Source: an uncultured Bacilli bacterium
GTDB lineage: Bacteria > Bacillota_I > Bacilli_A > RF39 > UBA660
DNA length: 38,343 bases
Assembly (NCBI GenBank): GCA_944358435.1
Contig: CALVRD010000006.1
Location: forward strand, 1 to 38,343
Reading direction: 5' to 3'
Below, piece after piece: positions 15,622 through 22,964 of the stretch. Every line of letters starts with the position of its first letter. Within the stretch, counting starts at the first letter, position 1. The translations under genes were made by a program, and so were the position numbers. Below the pieces are notes generated by a model. It saw only the letters and a program-made list of their open reading frames with translations, was not told the DNA's origin and searched no databases.

Positions 15622-17763
15622 ATGAAGAGAAATAATATAAGATATTCTAAATTTATTATAATTGTTTCTCTTCTTTTATTTGCCTTAATGATCTTAAGAG
15701 TAGTTCAACTAGGACTTTCTAAAGAAATAGATGGAGTTAATTTAAAAGAGTTGGCTAGTAAAAGAACTACGAAGACAGAAACTATAACTGCTAAAAGAGG
15801 TAATATTTATTCAGCAGATGGAGAAATTTTAGCCCAAAATGTTTCTTCTTATAAAATAATTGCTTATTTAGATGAAAAAAGAACTACAAATAAAGATAAT
15901 CCACAACATGTCGTTGATAAAGAAAAAACTGCTACAGAACTTGCTCCAATACTTGATATGGATAAAGAAACAATTTTAAAATATTTAAGTAAAGAGAATG
16001 TTTATCAAACTGAGTTTGGTACAAAAGGTAAAAATTTAAGTGAGTTAACTAAGCAAAAAATTGAGCTTTTACACTTACCAGGAATTGATTTTGTTGAAAG
16101 TTATAAGCGTTACTATCCAAAGGGAAACTTTGCCTCATATACTATTGGCTATGCTAAAAGCAATATATCAGAAGAAACAGGAGAAGAGGAAATTAAAGGA
16201 GAAATGGGTATTGAAAAGCAGTATGATAAACTTCTTCGAGGAGAAGATGGCTATATAAAATACCAAAAGGATTTAAGAGGATATCAAATCCCTGATACTG
16301 ATGTATGGAAAAATGATGCTGTTCAAGGTAAAGATGTATATTTAACTATTGAAAGCAATGTTCAGTTTTTTATTGAACAGGCTTTAGCTAAAGCGGATGT
16401 TGATTATGATTTTGAGTGGTTTACAATAACAATAATGGATGCTAAAAGTGGAGCTATTTTAGGAACTGCTACCTTACCATCATTTGACCCTAATACGAGA
16501 AATATAACTAATTATTTAGATTTACTTGTTGCAGCTCCATATGAGCCAGGTAGTACAATGAAAACATTTACGTATATGGCTGCTTTAGAGAACGGAGTTT
16601 ATGATGGCAATGATACTTATATGTCTGGTGTTTACTATACATCTGATGGTACGGAGATTGGAGATTGGAACCGCGCTGGTTGGGGAATGCTTACTTATGA
16701 TAAAGGTTATGCTATGAGTAGTAATGTTGCAATAATTAATCTTATTAATACAAGAATGGATAGTATGATGCTTCGGCAGTATTTTAAAAAGTTAGGTTTT
16801 GGCAAAAAGACGGGAATATCTTTACCAAATGAAAGTAGTGGTAAGATTGCCTTTAAATATGAGACAGAAATTTATAATGCAGGGTTTGGACAAGGAATAA
16901 CTACAACACCAATTCAAAATGTTCAAGCAATGACTCCTTTAACTAATGATGGTATTCTTCTAAAACCATATATTGTTTCAAAAATAGTTGATCCAGTAAC
17001 TAATGAAGTTATTTTAGAAAATTCGCGTAAAGAATCTGAAAGAGTAGCTTCAACTACAACTGTTCAAAAAATGTTACAATTAATGGATGATTGTGTAAAT
17101 GGAGAAGGTAATACAGGAAGTGGATATAAACTTGACTCTGGTGAATTAATTGGTAAAACAGGAACGGCTCAAATTGCTAATGAAAGTGGGGGAGGATATT
17201 TAAATGGAAAAGAAAATATTATTTCCTCATTTGCAGGAATCTATCCAAAAAGTGATCCACAATATATAATATATGCTTCCGTAAAAAAGCCAACAAATGG
17301 TAGTCAAAGACCAATATCAAATGCAATAAAAGAAATTATTGCTAATTTGTCTAAATATTATGGAACTGAGGAGAATAATTCAACAGGAATAGTTATAAAT
17401 GAATATAAATTACCAAGTTTTGTTAATAAGAAAGTAGATACGGTGATAACATCTTTAACTGCACAAGGTATAAAGTATAATGTAATTGGAACGGGAAGTA
17501 AAATTATTAAACAGTATCCAGAAAAAAATGATATAATAACTAGCAAAGATACAGTTTATTTAATTACTAATGCTTCTGATTTGGTAATTCCAAATGTTGT
17601 AGGTTTATCATCAAAAGTTGCGAGTAATTTGCTACAAAAGTTAGGAGTTAAAGTAATATTAGAAGGTGTTGGATATGTAACTAGTCAATCTATACCTGAA
17701 GGAATACCGATTACTGAAGGATTAGAAATAAATTTAACAGTAAATACTAAATTTACTACTTAA
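15622..17763 (+). CDS. pbpB: Class B penicillin-binding protein with two PASTA domains
   Basis: This is the division transpeptidase (PBP2B/FtsI type) that cross-links septal peptidoglycan made by FtsW. A membrane anchor (about 10-30) is followed by the pedestal domain (RGNIYSADGEILAQN) and the transpeptidase domain with intact motifs: STMK (Ser311, Lys314), SSN (366-368) and KTGT (512-515). Two PASTA domains close the protein (about 590-655 and 656-713), the second starting IPNVVGL. The length is 713. GGAAGTGAT precedes the ATG, 16 bases after ftsL. mraY, murD and ftsZ do not follow, so the cluster is cut short here. Confidence 0.94.
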   Translation: MKRNNIRYSKFIIIVSLLLFALMILRVVQLGLSKEIDGVNLKELASKRTTKTETITAKRGNIYSADGEILAQNVSSYKIIAYLDEKRTTNKDNPQHVVDKEKTATELAPILDMDKETILKYLSKENVYQTEFGTKGKNLSELTKQKIELLHLPGIDFVESYKRYYPKGNFASYTIGYAKSNISEETGEEEIKGEMGIEKQYDKLLRGEDGYIKYQKDLRGYQIPDTDVWKNDAVQGKDVYLTIESNVQFFIEQALAKADVDYDFEWFTITIMDAKSGAILGTATLPSFDPNTRNITNYLDLLVAAPYEPGSTMKTFTYMAALENGVYDGNDTYMSGVYYTSDGTEIGDWNRAGWGMLTYDKGYAMSSNVAIINLINTRMDSMMLRQYFKKLGFGKKTGISLPNESSGKIAFKYETEIYNAGFGQGITTTPIQNVQAMTPLTNDGILLKPYIVSKIVDPVTNEVILENSRKESERVASTTTVQKMLQLMDDCVNGEGNTGSGYKLDSGELIGKTGTAQIANESGGGYLNGKENIISSFAGIYPKSDPQYIIYASVKKPTNGSQRPISNAIKEIIANLSKYYGTEENNSTGIVINEYKLPSFVNKKVDTVITSLTAQGIKYNVIGTGSKIIKQYPEKNDIITSKDTVYLITNASDLVIPNVVGLSSKVASNLLQKLGVKVILEGVGYVTSQSIPEGIPITEGLEINLTVNTKFTT

Positions 17764-18028
17764 GAATATTAAGAAAGCTGATAATTAAAAAAATATATAG
17801 TATTTTAAGATGTTTATTAGTAATAGGTATTTTCATATATTATGGAATTGTTTTAATTATAGAATTAATTTAGTAATTTAGTTAATATGGGTAATATATA
17901 TATTTTAGTTGATAGTCGGTATTACATAGATGACTATAAAGCGTATGCATATATAGAATTTAAATATTAATTAGGAATATTCTTTCTGTTTACAATGGGT
18001 AAAAATTTATGAAAGGAAGGTAAATGTA
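17764..18028. other. AT-rich intergenic stretch
   Basis: No gene with a usual start codon and ribosome binding site is seen. An open frame ending near 17874 would encode a hydrophobic peptide of about 35 residues but has neither an ATG/GTG/TTG start with binding site nor known similarity. GGAAGG at 18014-18020 serves the next gene. Confidence 0.4.
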
Positions 18029-18565
18029 ATGAAAGATTCAGTTAAAACTAGAAACTTAATAATTATTACACTGTGTCTAACAATAATTTGTATGGGAGTA
18101 GGTTTTGCTATTCTTTCAATGAAGTTAGAAGAATTTCATAATAATAAGCCGAAGTTTGCAGTTGAATTTACTAAGGCTTCACCACGGACACCAGTTATGG
18201 GAGGAGAAAAAACTCCAACTGTTTTGTCCAATATAATTAATTCTAATCAAACAATTAATATGGAGTTTAATTTATATTCCCCATATGATGAAATAGGCTA
18301 TAAAGTTACTATTAAAAATACAGGTAATATTCCAGCTGAAATAGTTAATTTAATCGCAAAACCTGATTATCAAACTGATATTTTAGCAGCTAATAGTATT
18401 TTTCCAATTAAAATTACTCATAATGATATTACTGGTAGAATACTTAGACCAGGTGAGGAAATAGATTTAAATATTGTGGCGGTATTTGACTACAATTCCT
18501 TACCAAAGGATATGAAAGTTTCATATCAATTAAGCTTAATTACTAAAACTTCTAATATTTCGTAA
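18029..18565 (+). CDS. Membrane-anchored protein with Ig-like outer domain
   Basis: I do not recognise a named family. The 178-residue protein has one N-terminal membrane helix (about 10-30, IIITLCLTIICMGVGFAILSM) and an outer part rich in beta-strand patterns, including YKVTIKNTGNIPAEIVNL near 92-109, the kind of sentence found in Ig/CARDB-like or TasA-like domains. RPGEEIDLNIVAVFDY near 138-153 fits the same fold. It has its own terminator. The neighbours downstream share the one-helix, outer-domain design. Confidence 0.65.
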   Translation: MKDSVKTRNLIIITLCLTIICMGVGFAILSMKLEEFHNNKPKFAVEFTKASPRTPVMGGEKTPTVLSNIINSNQTINMEFNLYSPYDEIGYKVTIKNTGNIPAEIVNLIAKPDYQTDILAANSIFPIKITHNDITGRILRPGEEIDLNIVAVFDYNSLPKDMKVSYQLSLITKTSNIS

Positions 18566-18570
18566 ATAAA

Positions 18571-18599
18571 TTGGAACAAAATTGTTTCAATTTTTTTTT
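18571..18599 (+). terminator. Terminator
   Basis: TTGGAACA/TGTTTCAA (one G-U pair) forms an 8-bp hairpin followed by nine T. Confidence 0.8.
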
Positions 18600-18604
18600 A
18601 CTCC

Positions 18605-18633
18605 TTGTTCGACAAATAACAACATGCTATAAT
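18605..18633 (+). promoter_or_regulatory. Promoter with extended -10
   Basis: TTGTTC, 17 bases, then TATAAT preceded by TGC. The expected start near 18640 lies beyond an in-frame ATG at 18632, so translation must begin at a downstream GTG. Confidence 0.75.
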
Positions 18634-18655
18634 GAAGAAAATAGGGGTGATACGA

Positions 18656-20017
18656 GTGGTGAGAGTAAACAAAAGAAATTATCTTGTCTTACTATTATTA
18701 ATTGTTTCTTTGACATTAATTGGAACAGGTATATATATATATCATCTGTCTAGCCCTAAACGCATTATTACAAAGGCTATGAAAAATCTTTCAAATACTA
18801 TTTATCTTAGTAAAACTGAAGATAAAGATTTAAGTCAAGAAAATGTTCTTTTAAAAAAAGATGGCTTTACAATAAACTCTATGATATCATTAAAAACTAA
18901 TAGTCAATATCTAGTAGATAAGTCAGAAAGTAATCCAGAATATTTAAAATATGCTAATTTATTAAAAAATATTAGTAATACTGAAAATACTATTAATTTT
19001 GTTCAAGATAATAAAAATAAAAAATTATTACTTAATATAAATAGTAATCTTTATAATCAACCATTGATTAATATGAAATATTATATTCAAGATGCTACGG
19101 AATATTATTATATAGATGGATTTAAAGATACTTATATAAATAATGGAAATAATAATTATTTTGAAATACCATATAGTGATAATATTACAGGTACTGGTAT
19201 TAAGTATTTGTTTGATTTTATAAAAAAATCTTTTAAAGATAATTTTAGGGAAGAATACCTGAAAACGGAAAAAGAAGAGTTAACGATTGATAATGTTACA
19301 CAAGATTATTATAAAGTTTCTTTAATATTAAATAATAAAGTATTAAAAGAAATTATAAATTCACTACAAAAAGATTTAAAAAAAGATAAAATGACTGCAC
19401 AAATATTAATGATACTTAATTGTAATTTAAAAATAGATTCTAAGACTAGAATTATTCCTGATGATGAAAGTATTATTTTTAGTGTATATACTGATAAATT
19501 AACTTATAAAATACGAAGATATGAACTAATTTTTAAAAAAAATAATTCTAATATTAAAATAGTATATAGTTTAGATAATAAAGGTTATGTAATTAAAGAT
19601 AATGAGGTTATATATAATTATACAATTACTAAGAATGATTCTAGTACTAAAATAAATATTTTATCTAAAGAAAATATTAGTGTTGGAAGTATTACCTTTA
19701 ATAAAACTTCTGTTTCATATGAAATAGAACTTAGTTTTAATAATGATAATATAAATGCTATAGGTAATTATAAATTAGAGCATAAAACAAAAAAAGACAA
19801 TTATGCATATGAATTTTTAAATCAGCTTAATTTAAGAGTAGTAAATAAAAAAACAGAATTAATTAATTTGAATTATACAATTGATACTAATTTCTTATAT
19901 CAATCTGAGATATTTGAAGATGTATCTACATCAGTTTTTCAAAGTAGTATAACTGATTTGGAAAAGGAAATGTTAGTAAATTATAATTTAGAAAAAATAA
20001 ATAAATTGTATCAGTAG
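18656..20017 (+). CDS. Membrane-anchored protein of unknown function
   Basis: This protein of about 453 residues has one N-terminal membrane helix (YLVLLLLIVSLTLIGTGIYIY) and a long, Asn/Lys-rich outer domain with many short beta-strand patterns and no cysteine cluster or catalytic motif that I can name. Translation should begin at GTG 18656 or 18659, both in frame after AGGGGTGA (18643-18650); the ATG at 18632 is inside the promoter. It is 11 bases upstream of the next gene's ATG and shares its promoter. A lipoprotein-like or pilin-associated role is possible but unsupported. Confidence 0.7.
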   Translation: MVRVNKRNYLVLLLLIVSLTLIGTGIYIYHLSSPKRIITKAMKNLSNTIYLSKTEDKDLSQENVLLKKDGFTINSMISLKTNSQYLVDKSESNPEYLKYANLLKNISNTENTINFVQDNKNKKLLLNINSNLYNQPLINMKYYIQDATEYYYIDGFKDTYINNGNNNYFEIPYSDNITGTGIKYLFDFIKKSFKDNFREEYLKTEKEELTIDNVTQDYYKVSLILNNKVLKEIINSLQKDLKKDKMTAQILMILNCNLKIDSKTRIIPDDESIIFSVYTDKLTYKIRRYELIFKKNNSNIKIVYSLDNKGYVIKDNEVIYNYTITKNDSSTKINILSKENISVGSITFNKTSVSYEIELSFNNDNINAIGNYKLEHKTKKDNYAYEFLNQLNLRVVNKKTELINLNYTIDTNFLYQSEIFEDVSTSVFQSSITDLEKEMLVNYNLEKINKLYQ

Positions 20018-20028
20018 AGGTGAATAAA

Positions 20029-20613
20029 ATGGAAAAAGGAAATAATAAAAAGAGTGTAGTTAAGAAAGTAAAAAATGCAAGGAAGAAGTCTAAATTTAAA
20101 AATAAAATTATTAATAAATTAATTCCTAAAACTACAAGTGAAATTATATTATCAGTAACATTAATAGTATTTTTAATAATTGTTGTATTTTTAGTAATAA
20201 AGGCCATTAGTTTAAAACAAGAAATGTCAAATAAAAAAGATGCTGACTTTATAATACCTATAGTTGATAAAAGTACTAATAATGACTTTAAAGTTGATTT
20301 ATCAAATTTGGAAGTTGATGATATAAAAGAATATAAATTTATGGTAACTAATTATAATGATGAAAGGACTGCTAAGGAAGATATTAATTATCAGATTGAA
20401 TTAAGTAAGAATAGTGATGCTGTAGCAGTTAAATTATATAAAGGTAAAGAAGATAAAAACTTACTTACAGATAATCAAAAAACTTTTACAATAAAAGATA
20501 ATAGTTTATCTAAAGAAAAGAAGTCTAAAGATATGTATTATTTAATAGTTAGGGTAAAAGATGAAGTTCAAAAAAAAGATAATATTTTAATTAAAATTAG
20601 TTCTATAAATTGA
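20029..20613 (+). CDS. Membrane-anchored protein of unknown function
   Basis: The 194-residue protein starts with a strongly basic stretch (KKSVVKKVKNARKKSKFKNK), has one membrane helix (about 41-62) and an outer domain with alternating beta patterns (YKFMVTNYNDE, YYLIVRVKDEV) resembling the one at 18,029. I cannot assign a function. AGAGGTGA precedes the ATG at 20029; an in-frame GTG nine bases earlier lies in the binding site. Its stop codon overlaps the -35 box of the next promoter. Confidence 0.68.
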   Translation: MEKGNNKKSVVKKVKNARKKSKFKNKIINKLIPKTTSEIILSVTLIVFLIIVVFLVIKAISLKQEMSNKKDADFIIPIVDKSTNNDFKVDLSNLEVDDIKEYKFMVTNYNDERTAKEDINYQIELSKNSDAVAVKLYKGKEDKNLLTDNQKTFTIKDNSLSKEKKSKDMYYLIVRVKDEVQKKDNILIKISSIN

Positions 20614-20638
20614 CATTAAGTAAATTATAAATTATACT
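20610..20638 (+). promoter_or_regulatory. Promoter of the DUF1292 gene
   Basis: TTGACA (exact consensus) and TATACT are 17 bases apart; transcription should begin near 20645. Confidence 0.8.
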
Positions 20639-20649
20639 AAATTAGTATA
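20633..20649. promoter_or_regulatory. 17-bp dyad over the -10 box (operator candidate)
   Basis: TATACTA-AAT-TAGTATA is a perfect inverted repeat that covers the -10 box and the start point. A protein bound here would block transcription of the two genes that follow. Confidence 0.5.
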
Positions 20650-20685
20650 GAGTAGGTTACTATATTTGGAGGGTAAAGAATAAAA

Positions 20686-20955
20686 ATGGGAAATATTGCA
20701 GATAAGATTACGATTTTAAAAGATAACAAAGAAGTAGAATGTGAAGTGTTATTTGCATTTGATTGTGAAGAAAATAGTAAAAGTTATGTTGGATATACTG
20801 ACCATACGTTTGGGGCTAACGGACGTAAAAATATATATGTTTCTTCTTATGATCCAATTATTGGAACAGGTCAATTAAACGATGTTACAAATTCAAATGA
20901 ACTTACAATGATTCAAGAAGTTTTAGCACAAATTGATGAAGAAAGTAGAATATAA
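20686..20955 (+). CDS. DUF1292 (YrzB-like) family protein
   Basis: This small acidic protein of 89 residues has the YrzB/DUF1292 pattern: an early DKITILKDNKEVECEVLFAFDCEENSKSY and a closing IQEVLAQIDEE. In other Bacillota such genes often lie near the RNA-processing genes yrrK/yrzL; none is here. The biochemical role is unknown. GGAGGG lies 13 bases before the ATG, rather far, so translation may be modest. It is 14 bases upstream of the next gene and shares its promoter. Confidence 0.75.
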   Translation: MGNIADKITILKDNKEVECEVLFAFDCEENSKSYVGYTDHTFGANGRKNIYVSSYDPIIGTGQLNDVTNSNELTMIQEVLAQIDEESRI

Positions 20956-20969
20956 TTAGAGGTGATGGT

Positions 20970-22073
20970 ATGACAACATATTTAGAACAATTAAAAAATC
21001 GTACAGAAATTAATATTCATAAGTTAAAAAGTTTACACGAATATAAAGCATCTTTATTAGCAAGTAAAGATAAATTTGATTCTGATTTATTAGATGATCG
21101 ATTAAAACAAATAGATGTAGAAGATGCTAGACTAAAGAAAGCAATTCATGCTAACAGAAAGGCTGAAGCTCATTATAATGCAGCCTTTGGACATTTAGTT
21201 GATTTACGTAGCTTAGATAGTAAATTACAGCTTACAACTGATCCATTAGTAAAAGCTGAAATTGAAAAAGAAGTTTTAAAGCATACTAGTAAATTAGAAA
21301 AGCATTTAGCTATTTTACCTGAAAAGTTAGTTGTTGAATTACAAGAAAAATATCTTCAATATGCTGAAGCTAATCCAATAATTATAGAAGATAATATCCA
21401 AACTGAATCAAAAGCTGATGATGATGTAAATTATGAAATTTATGCTAATTTATTTGATATATATCAAAACGAGGTACAGGAACTAAATGAAATTAAGGTA
21501 TTTGAGACTGTTGAAGATTTAGAGGCATTTTTAGATAAGTATAAAGAAATGAAAATTGCTTGCTATAGACAATTAAAAGATGCAAAAGTAGAAGAGACAG
21601 CTACTGTAAGCCATAATGAGGCAGAAGTTAATCAACCTGTTGTTGAGTCTAATCATATAGAGGATAAATATGAAGATGAACCAAGTGTTTATAGTATAAT
21701 TGTTATGTTGTCATTAATTGACGGCTTAGAAGGAAAGAATGCAGCAGATGCTAAATTGCATGCAACTAATGTAAAGACATCTGCAGCATTTAAAGAAGAG
21801 TTAAGCTCATCAGGGTGGTTATATAATGTAGTTCGTTTTAGTGGAGATATTGCTAAAGTAGAGGAAGTTTCTTATTCAGAGTTTATTAAGTCTGTTTCAA
21901 CATCTAAGAAAAATATTGAGCGTATAGAAGTTTTGCGTGAGAGAATTAATAATTTATCTAAATCTAAATTAATGAATGTTTATAGAAAATATTATGGACC
22001 AAACAGTAAAGCTAGTTTAACTACTGCTTTAAAGGTATTAATTAGTGAAAGAGCTTTGGAGTTGATGCATTAA
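20970..22073 (+). CDS. Acidic helical protein of unknown function
   Basis: I do not recognise this 367-residue protein. It is soluble, rich in Glu, Lys, Leu and Ala, and likely helical or coiled-coil in the first 130 residues (YLEQLKNRTEINIHKLKSL; DARLKKAIHANRKAEAHY) and the last 60. A less regular middle section carries IEDKYEDEPSVYSIIVMLSL. There is no membrane helix or signal peptide. AGAGGTGAT precedes the ATG. It forms a two-gene unit with the DUF1292 gene and shares its dyad-controlled promoter; the terminator overlaps its last codons. Confidence 0.7.
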   Translation: MTTYLEQLKNRTEINIHKLKSLHEYKASLLASKDKFDSDLLDDRLKQIDVEDARLKKAIHANRKAEAHYNAAFGHLVDLRSLDSKLQLTTDPLVKAEIEKEVLKHTSKLEKHLAILPEKLVVELQEKYLQYAEANPIIIEDNIQTESKADDDVNYEIYANLFDIYQNEVQELNEIKVFETVEDLEAFLDKYKEMKIACYRQLKDAKVEETATVSHNEAEVNQPVVESNHIEDKYEDEPSVYSIIVMLSLIDGLEGKNAADAKLHATNVKTSAAFKEELSSSGWLYNVVRFSGDIAKVEEVSYSEFIKSVSTSKKNIERIEVLRERINNLSKSKLMNVYRKYYGPNSKASLTTALKVLISERALELMH

Positions 22074-22085
22074 AAGCTCTTTTTT
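22048..22085 (+). terminator. Terminator overlapping a gene end
   Basis: AAAGAGCTTT pairs with AAAGCTCTTT around a 15-base loop that includes the stop codon, ending in T's. Confidence 0.75.
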
Positions 22086-22132
22086 CTTACTATTTGCAAT
22101 TTAACTTTATTTTATTAGTAGAAAGGGATAAT

Positions 22133-22777
22133 ATGATTGAAAAACAAGTATTTAGAAATATTTCATATGGAATGTATTTAGTTACAACAAAAGGTGATAA
22201 AAATGGTGGATGTATAATTAACACACTAAGTCAAGTTACATCGGAAAACCCATTGGTTACGATTAGTTTAAATAAAAATAATTATACAAGTGAATTAGTA
22301 AAATTAAATAAACGATTTGCTGTATCAATAATTTCAGAAGAAACTGATAATAATATTATTACAACTTTTGGATATCAAACTGGGAAAACGATAAATAAAT
22401 TTGAAAATATTGCATATAATGAAATTTCAGATCTTCCAGTAGTAACTGATAAAATGTCTGCTTATTTGATATGTGAAGTTGTAAATATAGTTGATGCTGA
22501 AACACATTATATTTTTATTTCTAGAGTAGTAGAGGCAAAGATGTTAAATGATTTAACACCAATGACTTATAAATATTATCATGATGTAAGAAAGGGAACA
22601 TCGCCAAAAAATGCTCCAACTTTTGTTGAAGAAGAAAAAATAGATGGTTATCGTTGCCCAATTTGTGGCTATGTTTATGATAATTCTAAAGAAAGTATTA
22701 AATTTGAAGAATTACCTGAAGATTGGGTTTGCCCTATTTGTATGGCTCCTAAAAATAAATTTGTAAAATTAAATTAA
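22133..22777 (+). CDS. Flavin reductase-rubredoxin fusion (high-molecular-weight rubredoxin)
   Basis: Residues 1-150 form a flavin reductase-like FMN-binding domain (NISYGMYLVTTKGDKNGGCIINTLSQVTSENPLVTISL pattern) and the C-terminus is a rubredoxin with CPIC-GYVYD (Cys175, Cys178) and CPIC-MAPKNKF (Cys200, Cys203) holding one iron. Such fusions pass electrons from NAD(P)H to oxygen- or NO-reducing flavodiiron proteins in anaerobes, so a role in oxygen defence is likely. No flavodiiron partner is in the window. The ATG at 22133 follows GAAAGGGAT, giving 214 residues; earlier in-frame codons have no binding site. Confidence 0.88.
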   Translation: MIEKQVFRNISYGMYLVTTKGDKNGGCIINTLSQVTSENPLVTISLNKNNYTSELVKLNKRFAVSIISEETDNNIITTFGYQTGKTINKFENIAYNEISDLPVVTDKMSAYLICEVVNIVDAETHYIFISRVVEAKMLNDLTPMTYKYYHDVRKGTSPKNAPTFVEEEKIDGYRCPICGYVYDNSKESIKFEELPEDWVCPICMAPKNKFVKLN

Positions 22778-22805
22778 AATATGATGCTTAATTTTATTTT
22801 TTCTA

Positions 22806-22850
22806 TTCAAAGATTATGTTGTAATAAATAATCTATTTTGAAATTTTTTT
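22806..22850 (+). terminator. Terminator
   Basis: TTCAAA-GATTAT pairs with ATAATC and, after a short bulge, TTTGAA; seven T follow. Confidence 0.7.
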
Positions 22851-22871
22851 GGTCTTCTTTTTTCTTTCTTA

Positions 22872-22902
22872 TAGAAAATTTTTAGTAATTATGATATTAT
22901 TA
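22872..22902 (+). promoter_or_regulatory. Promoter of resident prepilin gene, shared 31-bp block
   Basis: TAGAAA and TATTAT are 17 bases apart, the latter with an extended-10 TG. The block matches 27 of 31 positions with 29020-29050 in front of the second prepilin-like gene, including the spacer, which promoters do not normally conserve. Confidence 0.6.
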
Positions 22903-22964
22903 ATTAGGGTAGATGGTAGTAAATTATTTAAATAGGCAAAAATAAAAATAGGAAGAGGTGTTTT

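Noticed and set aside
17766-17875. Hydrophobic peptide of about 35 residues after pbpB
   Set aside because: No ATG, GTG or TTG with a ribosome binding site. Kept only as an intergenic note because an AUA start is suspected elsewhere in the window.
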